Shown in pieces: positions 18,716 through 27,487 of a DNA stretch of 64,000 bases. The notes beneath the pieces were generated by a model that saw only the letters and a list, made by a program, of their open reading frames with translations, was not told the DNA's origin and did not search any database. This stretch comes from Sphingomonas natans (lineage in GTDB: Bacteria; Pseudomonadota; Alphaproteobacteria; Sphingomonadales; Sphingomonadaceae). Both the position numbers and the translations under genes were made by a program. The stretch's first letter is position 1; the number at the start of each line of letters is the position of its first letter. The stretch lies in the NCBI RefSeq assembly GCF_030546695.1, contig NZ_JAUOTP010000003.1, positions 186,001 through 250,000 on the forward strand. Reading direction: 5' to 3'.

Positions 18716-19752
18716 GCCCCGAACTCCAGCATCGCCTGCAACAGGCCTTGTTCGCCCGCATCAATGCGCGCGAACAAGGCCGGCGCCTCGGCAAACGCCA
18801 CTCCATGCGTGATAAGGGGGATCAAATCGAGCTGCCCCGCATGCTGGAGATCGATCGCCGTCCGCCACAATCGCGGCTTCGACCAGCGGTGCATGGCCTC
18901 AGGTGCGGTACCCGAAATCTGCGAGCAAACCAGTTCCACCCGATTGTGATGGAACTCTTCGCCGAGCCGCAGCCCCGGAACTTCACCCTGGAAAAAGCCC
19001 ATTGCCACGACGCGCGACGAATAAGCGATCGCGCGGATGGCATCGGCCAGCGCGGGCGGCGCGCCGGACACTTCGATGCACGCATCCGCGCCGCGCCCCC
19101 CGGTGATCGCCTTGATCGCCTCCGCCGCGCCGCCACCGGCCGGATCAAGCGTTTCGTGCGCGCCCAGTCGCAGCGCCACTGCGCGGCGGCCCGGATCGGG
19201 ATCGACCGCGATTACGCGCGCGCCGCTCGCCCGCGCCGCCTGGGCGACGATTTGCCCAGGCACACCCAGCCCGAAGACCGCGACGACATCGCCAATGCGG
19301 ATGCGGGCGTCGTGCACCCCGTTCAGCGCCACCGCTCCGATATGGCTGAAAACGCCAATGCGCGGATCCGCGTCTTCGGGCAACAATCGGTCACGCGCCC
19401 AGTTGGCCTCAGCGACATGATGCGTGCGGTGGCCCCACGTTCCGTAAAGGCGCTGACCGACGGCCAGCCCCTCCACGCCGTCCCCCAGCCCGACGATCTC
19501 GCCCACTTCCTCATAGCCGAGGTTGCGCACCGGATACGGCCAGCTCGGGCCCGCCCCCTCGACGAACAGCCGCCGGCTCTCGTCCCACTGGCGGTTCATG
19601 AACGGGCTGGACCCGCGATATTGCGAGAGCTCGGTGCCCGCGCTGACCCCAGAATATAGCGTACGGATCAGCACCTGCCCCGGCCCTGCCGCGAGATCGA
19701 GCGTCTCGAACACCAGGTTTCGCGGGGCGGCGAGCATCAATCCCTGCATCAT
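18712..19752 (-). CDS. MDR (zinc-type alcohol dehydrogenase-like) oxidoreductase
   Basis: From ATG at 19752 the protein has about 346 residues. It shows an MDR catalytic fold with SGVSAGTELSQYRG near residue 31, the GYEEVGEIVGLG segment, a nucleotide-binding VVAVFGLGVPGQIVAQAA and then RVIAVDPD, pointing to NAD(H). The usual catalytic-zinc Cys is replaced by Ser/Ala in SGVSAGTE, as in the MDR half of bi-domain oxidoreductases. The frame extends far upstream inside the MFS gene, but the ATGATGA junction with the MFS stop marks the true start. It is coupled to the Gfo/Idh/MocA gene downstream. Confidence 0.85.
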   Translation of the reverse strand: MMQGLMLAAPRNLVFETLDLAAGPGQVLIRTLYSGVSAGTELSQYRGSSPFMNRQWDESRRLFVEGAGPSWPYPVRNLGYEEVGEIVGLGDGVEGLAVGQRLYGTWGHRTHHVAEANWARDRLLPEDADPRIGVFSHIGAVALNGVHDARIRIGDVVAVFGLGVPGQIVAQAARASGARVIAVDPDPGRRAVALRLGAHETLDPAGGGAAEAIKAITGGRGADACIEVSGAPPALADAIRAIAYSSRVVAMGFFQGEVPGLRLGEEFHHNRVELVCSQISGTAPEAMHRWSKPRLWRTAIDLQHAGQLDLIPLITHGVAFAEAPALFARIDAGEQGLLQAMLEFGA

Positions 19753-20999
19753 TGCACCTGCTGCTGGTTGGCGATCACGGCCGCACGGGTGGACTCGCGC
19801 GTCGCCAACAAGATGAGCACGGCGATCGCGTACAGCGCGCCGAACGACGCGAAGGCGCCGGCCATGCCCAGCGTCTTCGAAAGCACCGATATGACCAGTG
19901 GCGCGAAGCCGGCACCGATGAAGCCGCAGGTCGTCATCAGCCCGACCGCAGTCGATCGCGCGCTCGGCGGCACGACGTCCTGCATCGCCGCGTAGATGCA
20001 GCCGTCGAACAGGCCCTTGCCGAGCGTCGTCGCGATCAGGACCATGCCGACCATCGCCCCGCTGCGCGCCCAAAGCATAGGCAACAGCATCAACGCCGCC
20101 ACCGTCAATCCTATTGCGAGCGTGTAGAAGCGCCCGACCGGGTTTCGCCGCGCCAGCGTATCCGCCAGCAGCCCACCGAGCGGCACGGCAACGAAGCCGG
20201 CGATGTTGATGCTCGCCGATCCGTAAAAGGCGGAGCCGGTCAGGCTCTCACCCAGCATGTCGTGGACGAACGTCGGCGCCCACACGGTGATGCCGTTGGC
20301 TACGCCGTTTGCGAGGAAGAAAACGACGAACAGCATCACCGCCGGCTTGATCCGGAGCACCACGCCATATGGCTCGTTGCCCTTCCCCGCCTCGGCCGCG
20401 GTATGCACGATCGGCGCGTCTTGCAGCGTGCGGTACAGTACCGCGACCCAAAGGAGGCCCGCGACCGCGAATACCAGGAACGGCATGCGCCAGCCGAAAT
20501 GATCGGCCAACGCGCCGGCCAGCAGAGCGCCGAGCCCCGATCCGGCAAACACCGCCGTCTGATGGAGTGAGAGTGCGCGGCTGCGCGTCGCAGGCTTGTG
20601 CCAATCACCGATCAGGGCGGTAGCCGTGGGATAATAAGTGGATTCGCCCGCCGCCACGATCGCCCGCGCGCCGAGCAGCATCGCAAAACCGCTGACGAGC
20701 GGGATCAGCCCCGTCGCGACGCTCCAGAAGGCCAGCCCGTATAGAACGACGCGCGTGCGCCGGGCGCTGTCGCCGAGCCGCCCGGTGAAGAGGGCTGCGG
20801 CGGCATAGACCCAGAAGAAGACCGACGAGATCAAGGCAAGCTGATTGCCGGACAGGCCATATTCCGCGCGGATGTTTGGCATCACCGCAACGATGACCGA
20901 TCGATCCGCCGCGTTGAGGAAGGCGACGACCCAGAGCAACGCGATCAGCGACCACGGATAGTTCGCGCCGGGCGGCCCGCGCTTTTTGTCGGCCTGCAT
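19749..20999 (-). CDS. MFS transporter, probable sugar/sugar-acid importer
   Basis: The 416-residue protein has twelve predicted membrane helices. The first, SLIALLWVVAFLNAADRSVI, carries the NxxDR pattern of anion:cation and sugar-acid symporters, and the loop-2 motif is GRLGDSARRTRVV. The second half starts near 215 after a charged central loop (TAAEAGKGNEPYG). Its place between glycerate kinase and sugar oxidoreductase genes suggests inner-membrane uptake of the glycoside or its acid product. It starts 11 bp after the kinase stop and overlaps the MDR gene. Confidence 0.88.
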   Translation of the reverse strand: MQADKKRGPPGANYPWSLIALLWVVAFLNAADRSVIVAVMPNIRAEYGLSGNQLALISSVFFWVYAAAALFTGRLGDSARRTRVVLYGLAFWSVATGLIPLVSGFAMLLGARAIVAAGESTYYPTATALIGDWHKPATRSRALSLHQTAVFAGSGLGALLAGALADHFGWRMPFLVFAVAGLLWVAVLYRTLQDAPIVHTAAEAGKGNEPYGVVLRIKPAVMLFVVFFLANGVANGITVWAPTFVHDMLGESLTGSAFYGSASINIAGFVAVPLGGLLADTLARRNPVGRFYTLAIGLTVAALMLLPMLWARSGAMVGMVLIATTLGKGLFDGCIYAAMQDVVPPSARSTAVGLMTTCGFIGAGFAPLVISVLSKTLGMAGAFASFGALYAIAVLILLATRESTRAAVIANQQQVQ

Positions 21000-21010
21000 C
21001 GCTGTCCTCT

Positions 21011-22276
21011 CTAAGCCTCCGCGTCGATCAAGATCGCACGGAAGTCGTTGACGTTGGTGAGCGTGGGGCCGGTGACGACAAGATCGCCGAGCGCTTCGAA
21101 AAAAAGATAAGCGTTGTTCTGCGCTAGATGCGCCGCCGGATCGAGCCCTAGGGCAGCGGCGCGCGTGAGCGTGTCGGACGTGACGATCGCGCCCGCTGCA
21201 TCTTCGGTGCCATCGATGCCATCGGTATCGCAGGCGATGGCCGAGATGCCCGGTGCGCCGTCGAGCGCGATGGCGAGGCCAAGCAAATATTCGAGGTTAC
21301 GCCCGCCCCGCCCCGCCTTGTTGACGACCGTGACCGTCGTCTCGCCACCCGAAAGGATCGCCCGGCGGATCCCGTCCTTGGCGAGCCGGCGGGAGAGTGC
21401 CGCATGGCTCGCTCCCAAATGCCGCGCCTCTGCCTGGAGCCGATCGCCCAGGCTCGTCACCTGATAGTCCAGCGCCTGCGCCATTTTGCCTGCCGCGTTG
21501 AGCGAGTCGGCGGCTCGTGCGATCACCACTGTCTCCGCCCCAGCCAGTCCTAGGCTGTCTGGGTCAGGTGTCTCGTTCGCCGGGTCGGCAAGCGCAGTGT
21601 GGATCGCGGGCGCGACCTCGATACCATAACGCGCGATGATCTCGCGCGCCGTTTCGAGATTGCTCGTATCGGCCACCGTCGGGCCCGAGGAGACGAACGA
21701 GGGGTCGTCACCCGGAATGTCCGAGATGATCCAGGTCGTCACCGCCGCATGCCCGGCAGCCACCGCGAGCCGGCCGCCCTTTACGAGCGAGAGGTGTTTG
21801 CGCACGCGGTTGATCTCCTCGATCGTCGCGCCGGATTGCAGCAGCGCGCGGGTGACCGCCTGCTTGTCGGCGAGCGAAAGTCCGGGAACGGGCGCCGCCA
21901 GCAGCGCCGAGCCGCCGCCCGACAGCAGCACGAGCAGGCGATCGCCCGCCTCCAATGTCGCGGCAAGTTTCAACGCGCGGCGCGCGGCGCGGACGCTATT
22001 GTCGTCCGGATAGGGATGGCCTGCCTCGATTACCTCCACGTTCGGCCAATTTGCTCCGGTCAAGGGCAGGTGCCCATGCCTAGTGACGACGAGCCCCTCG
22101 ACGGCGGCGCCCCGGCTGCGCGCCTGCACGACACGCATCATCTCGGCCGCTGCCTTGCCCACCGCAATCACGACTGTACGGCCGTGCGGCGCGCTTGGCA
22201 GCACCAAGGGCATCGCGACGATGGGCGATACGGCCCGCACCGCCTCGGCAAACAAGGCGCGCAGGCTGGCGCGCAC
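21011..22276 (-). CDS. Glycerate 2-kinase (MOFRL/GckA/TtuD type)
   Basis: The 421-residue protein has the DUF4147 plus MOFRL arrangement. The N-terminal half carries VVIAVGKAAAEMM (about 34-46), VVTRHGHLPL and LLVLLSGGGSALL (about 117-129). The C-terminal MOFRL domain has ILSGGETTVTV, GRGGRNLEYLLGLA, IACDTDGIDGTEDAAGA and TGPTLTNVNDFRAIL. Such enzymes convert D-glycerate to 2-phosphoglycerate with ATP; older databases call them hydroxypyruvate reductases. It heads the operon MFS-MDR-Gfo-GH36, so glycerate is likely released by this pathway, consistent with the mannosyl-/glucosylglycerate-hydrolase-like gene at 26114. Confidence 0.9.
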   Translation of the reverse strand: MRASLRALFAEAVRAVSPIVAMPLVLPSAPHGRTVVIAVGKAAAEMMRVVQARSRGAAVEGLVVTRHGHLPLTGANWPNVEVIEAGHPYPDDNSVRAARRALKLAATLEAGDRLLVLLSGGGSALLAAPVPGLSLADKQAVTRALLQSGATIEEINRVRKHLSLVKGGRLAVAAGHAAVTTWIISDIPGDDPSFVSSGPTVADTSNLETAREIIARYGIEVAPAIHTALADPANETPDPDSLGLAGAETVVIARAADSLNAAGKMAQALDYQVTSLGDRLQAEARHLGASHAALSRRLAKDGIRRAILSGGETTVTVVNKAGRGGRNLEYLLGLAIALDGAPGISAIACDTDGIDGTEDAAGAIVTSDTLTRAAALGLDPAAHLAQNNAYLFFEALGDLVVTGPTLTNVNDFRAILIDAEA

Positions 22277-22378
22277 GTCGCCGCTTAAAGTTGGACTCCC
22301 GGCGCTGGCGATGGTCCCTCTCCGATGAAGTCGCCGGTCGTTGCCGGGACGCCTTTAGGCTGGCCTAACCGGCAGCGC

Positions 22379-23329
22379 TTACAAGTCAGCATAATCGGAA
22401 CGCATTGTTCCGCTTGTGGCAACATCATGCATGTCCCACGACAGGATCGGGCGCAGATGCTCAACGAGATAGTCGATCAGCGTGCGCACTCGCACTGACA
22501 CACCCTTCGGATCAGCGAACAGAGCGAAGAAATCCATATCAGCGGCTTGCCAGCCGGGAAGCACCTCGACGAGCCGCCCTTCGGCGAGATCGCGCTTGCA
22601 CAGAAAAGCCGGCAGACTGGCGATGCCGAGCTGGGAAAGCGCGGCATGGCGGAGCAGGATCAGGTCGTTGCACACCAGCCGCGGCGAGAATTCGACCGTC
22701 ACCTGCGCATCGGCGCTGTGCAGGCTCCAGCGTTGGCGACGATCGAGAGTGCCGGTGGCGAGCAAATCGAAGCGCGGCAATTCGGTATGGCTCTGCGGCA
22801 TCCCTTTCCGCTCGAAATAGCCGGGTGCGCCAAAAGTGCCGCAGCCGGTCGAGCCGAGCTTGACCGCGATCAGCCCGCTATCCGCGAACGGCCCCACCGC
22901 GAGCGCAACGTCGAACCCCGAGCGAAGCAACCCGATCGCATCATCGCTCAGCACGCTTACCAGCCGCACCTCGGGAAATTGCTGCAAGAAGTCAGCGAGC
23001 AAAGGACCGATCAGGCTTTGGCCGAGCACATAGGGGATCGCGATCTGGACGACGCCGCGCGGTGTGTCCCGGCCCGTTTGAAGAGCGCGCTCCCCGTCGC
23101 GCAGCACGCCGATCGAGCGCAAACAATAATCGAAGAACAGCGCGCCGTCCTGCGTCACCGTCACCGCGCGCGTGGAGCGATGAAGCAATTGCACCCCCAG
23201 ATACTCCTCGAGCCGTGATACGCGCCGGCTGATGGTCGACTTGGGCATGCCGAGCAACTTGCCGGCTTTGGTCAGGCTTTCCGTCTCGACGACTTTCGTG
23301 AACACCATGAGGTCGCCGAGATCGAGCAT
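22379..23329 (-). CDS. LysR-family transcriptional regulator
   Basis: The 316-residue protein has an N-terminal winged helix-turn-helix (AGKLLGMPKSTISRRVSRLEEYLGVQLLHRSTR, about 22-54) and the LysR effector domain (VVQIAIPYVLGQSLIGPLL onwards). It belongs to the subgroup with the LLHRSTR ending. It is divergent from the TonB-receptor gene and upstream of the kinase operon on the same strand (102 bp gap), the classic position for a locus-specific regulator. A palindrome in the intergenic region is a candidate operator. The effector is unknown, probably the transported glycoside or a product. Confidence 0.9.
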   Translation of the reverse strand: MLDLGDLMVFTKVVETESLTKAGKLLGMPKSTISRRVSRLEEYLGVQLLHRSTRAVTVTQDGALFFDYCLRSIGVLRDGERALQTGRDTPRGVVQIAIPYVLGQSLIGPLLADFLQQFPEVRLVSVLSDDAIGLLRSGFDVALAVGPFADSGLIAVKLGSTGCGTFGAPGYFERKGMPQSHTELPRFDLLATGTLDRRQRWSLHSADAQVTVEFSPRLVCNDLILLRHAALSQLGIASLPAFLCKRDLAEGRLVEVLPGWQAADMDFFALFADPKGVSVRVRTLIDYLVEHLRPILSWDMHDVATSGTMRSDYADL

Positions 23330-23360
23330 GCGATATTGTTAAGGCTACGTTCCGAAACCC

Positions 23361-23375
23361 GCAACAGATCGTTGC
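23361..23375. promoter_or_regulatory. Candidate LysR operator palindrome
   Basis: GCAACAGATCGTTGC is a perfect inverted repeat with 5-bp arms and a 5-bp spacer. It lies 32 bp upstream of the LysR start and 96 bp upstream of the TonB-receptor start. Size and position suit autoregulation and divergent control. No binding data are available. Confidence 0.45.
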
Positions 23376-23470
23376 AACATCACAGACTTCCGGCCGACCC
23401 GGCTTCTGATCACGCTCTGGCCAACGATCGGCGACAGGCAATGTTGCGATGGGTAGATGGAGGGGATGAG

Positions 23471-26056
23471 ATGAAGGGCTTCGGCATGAACGGCCTGCGC
23501 GCAGGGTTGCTGTCGGCGAGCGCCGCGCTGGCATTGCTCCCGACGATGGCGTCGGCCCAGACCACGGCCGCGCCGCCGGCCGAGGCGCCCACCCCGACGG
23601 CGATCGCTTCGGCAGCCGAGGCAGCGCCCGACATCATCGTCACCGGCACGACCCGTGCGCGCATCGCGCTCGACACGCCGCTTGCTGTGACGTCGCTGAA
23701 CAGTGAGACGCTCGCCCGACGGTCAGCGTCCAATCAGGCCGACATTCTCAACAGCATCCCGACGATCAAGGCCGACGGCGGCGGTGGTGAAGTCGCGGCC
23801 AACGTGTTCGTGAAAGGGCTTCCTTCGGGCGGCCAATATCAGTTCACCCCGCTGATGTATGACGGGATCCCCGTCTTCTCAACCTTTGGCCTCAACTCGT
23901 CGGCGTTCGACGTCTATTATCGCAACGACCTTGGCATTGATCGGCTCGAATTCGTGCGCGGCGGCGTCTCGAACCTGTTCGGACCGGGGTCGGTCGCGGG
24001 ACTGATCAACTATCTGAGCCGTTCGGGTACCGACACCTTCCGGGGCACCACCCAGCTCGAATATGCGCAGCGCGGGCGTTATCGCGGCGACCTTGCCGTG
24101 AGCGGTCCGCTCGCTGAAAATCTGTTCTATGCCTTTTCAGGCTTCTACCGCGATGACGAGGGGCCGATCCGCACCGATCTGGATACCAAGGGCTATCAGC
24201 TGCGTGCGAACTTGAAATATGCCTTCCCCGACAATGGCGGATCGGTCACGCTCTACGGCCAGTGGATCGACGATCAGGTTCAATATTATCTGCCCATCCC
24301 GCTCGACGGGGTGACGCGAAACCGCATCCCGGGAAATGACGGGAAGAAGGTCAATTCCGTCCAAAACAAGTTCCCGCTCGCGAGTCTCGGCTTCAACACG
24401 CCGGACGGACCGTTCGTCAGCGATATCGATGATGGCGTCTATACTAAGGGCGGCCAGGTCGCGCTCGCTTTCGACAAGAAGATGAGCGACAATTGGGGCT
24501 TCAACGGCAGAGCCAAATATTCCCAATACAAGCACAAGTTCGGGCTCTGGTCGGATGGAGACGGCATCGTCAACGTGCCCGAGACTCTGGCCAGTTTCGT
24601 GACCAATGCTGCGCGCCGCGCCCAGATACCCGAGCTGAACGGCATCAGCCTGGCCAACGCCACCTATACGTTCGCAGGCGGCGGCGCAGTGCCCGCGAAC
24701 ACCTTATTGTTCGCCAACCGCTTCACCGATCGCAATCGGCCGATGCACGATTTCACCGGCGAACTGAACCTCACCGGCAGGTTTGTGACCGGCGCATTGG
24801 ATCATAGCGTCACGCTCGGCGGCTTCTATGCGAATGCATGGGCGCGGGACGTGAACGTCACCTCCACCTACCTCGCCGAGTTCAACAACCAGCCGCGCCT
24901 GATCAACCTGACCGTCACCAACCCGACGACCGGCGCCACGACGATCATCTCGCACAACGGCCTCACCAACGCGAGCACTGCCAATTATGTGAACAACCGC
25001 CACAAAGCGGAGCGCTACGCCGCCTATCTTGCTGATCAGATCGAGATCGGCGACCGCTTCAACCTCGACCTGGGCGGGCGCGTCGAGCATTTCAGCGGTG
25101 ACGTCCGCCGCGAGCGCGTCTCCACCTTCATCACGGACACCACGACCCCAAATCTCTCGGCGGCGCTGCGCGACGTCAGCTGGGGCAATGACGGCTATCT
25201 GACCGGCAAGGTCTCTGCCACCGAATGGGCGGCCGCGTTCGGCCTGCTCTACAAGCTGACCGATCGCGTGAGCCTCTATGCCAATGGCTCACGCGGCTAT
25301 TTTTTCCCCGAGATCCGCGCGGTAGGGTTCGCGCCGCTGCCGACCGGCACGGCCGCGAATGCCAGCGCGTCACCGGGCACTTCCAGCTATTCGGGCGAGA
25401 TCATCAAGCAGGCCGAAGCGGGCATCAAGGTCGCCCAGCCGCAATTCACCTTCACGGCGGCGGCGCTTTATACCAAGCTAAATAACCGGCGGCAGGTGCT
25501 GTTCATCAACGCCCCCGGCGGCGGCTTCCAGGAAGCGGTGAACCTGATCGCGACCGAATCCTATGGCGTCGAGGCCACGCTCGACATCAAGCTGCTGCGC
25601 AGCCTCCACTTCAACGGCAACATGACGCTGCAGCACGCCGAATATACCCAGTTCCAGGCGCTGGTGAACAACGTTCCGACGCCAAATCCGGCGATCATCG
25701 GCAACCAGCTCGAGCGCCAGCCGAACCTGCTCTACAATGCCGGCCTCTATTATGACGACGGCGCGCTCGATGTGTCTTTTTTCACGAACTATACGGGCGA
25801 GAATTATGTCGCGTCGAACAACGCGATCCTCCTGAAAGGGTGGAACATCGTCAATCTCGATGCCGGCTACAAGATCCCGCTCGGCAGCGAGCATGCGCTG
25901 CGGTTCAGCGTCAACGTCTTCAACCTGTTCGATACCGACGCCGTGACCGAAGGCTCGCCGCGGCTCGACAATAACCAGACGGTCGGCGGGCAATATTTCG
26001 TCGGCCGCCCGGTGCTGCCGCGCCGCGTGACCGGGCGGCTTACCTTTACCTTCTGA
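23471..26056 (+). CDS. TonB-dependent outer-membrane receptor
   Basis: From ATG at 23471, preceded by GGAGGGG, the protein has 861 residues with a signal peptide ending ASAQ. The TonB-box region is DIIVTG followed by the plug domain (LNSIPTIKADGGGGEVAANVFVKGL, then IDRLEFVRGGVSNLFGPGSVAGLINYLSR). A long beta-barrel rich in aromatic strands ends in the canonical TGRLTFTF. An in-frame start at 23336 would only add non-signal residues. It imports a large or scarce ligand using TonB energy. The following MGH/GH63-like gene starts 57 bp later, so the ligand is probably a glycoside handled by this locus. Confidence 0.92.
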   Translation: MKGFGMNGLRAGLLSASAALALLPTMASAQTTAAPPAEAPTPTAIASAAEAAPDIIVTGTTRARIALDTPLAVTSLNSETLARRSASNQADILNSIPTIKADGGGGEVAANVFVKGLPSGGQYQFTPLMYDGIPVFSTFGLNSSAFDVYYRNDLGIDRLEFVRGGVSNLFGPGSVAGLINYLSRSGTDTFRGTTQLEYAQRGRYRGDLAVSGPLAENLFYAFSGFYRDDEGPIRTDLDTKGYQLRANLKYAFPDNGGSVTLYGQWIDDQVQYYLPIPLDGVTRNRIPGNDGKKVNSVQNKFPLASLGFNTPDGPFVSDIDDGVYTKGGQVALAFDKKMSDNWGFNGRAKYSQYKHKFGLWSDGDGIVNVPETLASFVTNAARRAQIPELNGISLANATYTFAGGGAVPANTLLFANRFTDRNRPMHDFTGELNLTGRFVTGALDHSVTLGGFYANAWARDVNVTSTYLAEFNNQPRLINLTVTNPTTGATTIISHNGLTNASTANYVNNRHKAERYAAYLADQIEIGDRFNLDLGGRVEHFSGDVRRERVSTFITDTTTPNLSAALRDVSWGNDGYLTGKVSATEWAAAFGLLYKLTDRVSLYANGSRGYFFPEIRAVGFAPLPTGTAANASASPGTSSYSGEIIKQAEAGIKVAQPQFTFTAAALYTKLNNRRQVLFINAPGGGFQEAVNLIATESYGVEATLDIKLLRSLHFNGNMTLQHAEYTQFQALVNNVPTPNPAIIGNQLERQPNLLYNAGLYYDDGALDVSFFTNYTGENYVASNNAILLKGWNIVNLDAGYKIPLGSEHALRFSVNVFNLFDTDAVTEGSPRLDNNQTVGGQYFVGRPVLPRRVTGRLTFTF

Positions 26057-26113
26057 TCCTCTCACCGGAGCGGGCGCCGACGCGCGTCCGCATCGTGCAT
26101 TTCAGGCGACACC

Positions 26114-27406
26114 ATGACCGACCAGTTCGATACCGATCGGCTCGACGGGGCAGCCCGCGATATCCTGCGTTGCAATGATCGCGGCGGCTACACCGTGCCA
26201 AACGGCCGCGTCTATCCGTTCCAGTGGAATTGGGATTCGGCCTTCGTCGCGCTGGGCTTCGCCACCTTTGACCGCGAACGCGCCTGGGCCGAGATCGAAA
26301 CGCTGTTCCGCGCACAATGGGACGATGGCTTCCTGCCGCACATCGTCTTTTGGCAGGAGGACGAGGGCTATTTCCCCGGTCCGCAGGTCTGGGGCACAGA
26401 TAGGGAGCCGGTCACGTCGGGTATCACCCAGCCGCCTGTCGCCGCGACCGTCGTGCGAAGGCTATGGGACGGCGCGGTCGCCGCCGGCGAAGGCGAGGCC
26501 TTCCGGCCGCGCGCGGAGGCTCTGTTCGACAAGCTGTTCGCTTGGCATCGCTGGTTCGCGGACCATCGCGACCCCGAGCAGCGCGGCGTCGTGGTGGCGA
26601 TGCACCCTTGGGAAACGGGCCGTGACAATTCTCCCGAATGGGATGCGCCCGGCGAATCGATCGATGTCTCGAACGTCGGCGAATATACCCGCCGCGATAC
26701 CGGCCATCTCAATGCCAAGATGCGGCCGACGAAGCTCGAATATGATCGCTACCTGGCGCTCGTCCAATATGGCCGCGCACAAGGGTGGGATCATGCGAAG
26801 ATCGCCACCGGCAATCCGTTCAAGGTGGCGGATGTCGGCATGTCGATGATCTTGCTGCGCGCGAATCGCGATCTCGCGGACCTTGCCGACATTCTCGGCT
26901 GTGACCGCAGCGCAATCGATGTCTGGATCGCCCGCTCCGAAGCCGGCATCGGTTGGTTGTGGGACGAAGTGCGCGGCACCTGGTGCTCGCGCGATCTTCT
27001 CACTGGACGCCATTCCGGCTTTGTCACCAGCGCGTCCTTGCTCAGCTTCTACGCAGGCCTATCAAACCCGCGGAAGGACGCGGCGATGCTCGCGCATATC
27101 GAGCGCATCTCCGCTCGCGTCCAGTTTCTGATGCCGAGCCTCGATCCGGACGATCCGGGCTTCCAGATGGTCCGCTATTGGCGCGGGCCGGTGTGGGCGG
27201 TGGTCAATTGGATGATCGGCACCGGCCTCGCCGAAGCCGGTCATCGCCGCTGGGCCGAAAGGGTACGCGGCGATACGCTGGCGCTGATCGCCCGCAAAGG
27301 TTTCTACGAGGCGTTCAGCCCGATCGACGGCTCCGGCAGCGGGGGTGACGATTTCTCGTGGACGGCAGCGATCTGGCTGGCTTGGTCGACAGTTCCCGCA
27401 TCGTAA
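26114..27406 (+). CDS. MGH/GH63-like glycoside hydrolase (mannosyl-/glucosylglycerate hydrolase type)
   Basis: The 430-residue protein is an (alpha/alpha)6-barrel enzyme of the MGH1-like/GH63 group. Landmarks are YPFQWNWDSAF at 34-44, LPHIVFW at 74-80, HPWETGRDNSPEWD at 164-177 with Asp171 fitting the general acid, YWRGPVWAVVNW, and a C-terminal FYEAFSP with Glu399 fitting the base before FSWTAAIWL. Length matches bacterial mannosylglycerate and glucosylglycerate hydrolases, which release glycerate. There is no signal peptide. The adjacent receptor and the divergent glycerate kinase operon support a glycosyl-glycerate substrate; trehalase or mannosidase relatives remain possible. Confidence 0.82.
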   Translation: MTDQFDTDRLDGAARDILRCNDRGGYTVPNGRVYPFQWNWDSAFVALGFATFDRERAWAEIETLFRAQWDDGFLPHIVFWQEDEGYFPGPQVWGTDREPVTSGITQPPVAATVVRRLWDGAVAAGEGEAFRPRAEALFDKLFAWHRWFADHRDPEQRGVVVAMHPWETGRDNSPEWDAPGESIDVSNVGEYTRRDTGHLNAKMRPTKLEYDRYLALVQYGRAQGWDHAKIATGNPFKVADVGMSMILLRANRDLADLADILGCDRSAIDVWIARSEAGIGWLWDEVRGTWCSRDLLTGRHSGFVTSASLLSFYAGLSNPRKDAAMLAHIERISARVQFLMPSLDPDDPGFQMVRYWRGPVWAVVNWMIGTGLAEAGHRRWAERVRGDTLALIARKGFYEAFSPIDGSGSGGDDFSWTAAIWLAWSTVPAS

Positions 27407-27487
27407 AATGCCGCGGGATGAAGGACGCATTGCAGGCTTGCCCGCCGCCGCCAGATGAGCGCGTGGACGCTCGCGCGCGACGCTCGG

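Noticed and set aside
19753-20073. N-terminal extension of the MDR dehydrogenase
   Set aside because: The extension lies inside the MFS gene and is Arg/Gly-rich; the ATGATGA junction gives the natural start.
23336-23470. N-terminal extension of the TonB receptor
   Set aside because: It precedes the signal peptide and lacks its own ribosome-binding site, while GGAGGGG lies before 23471.
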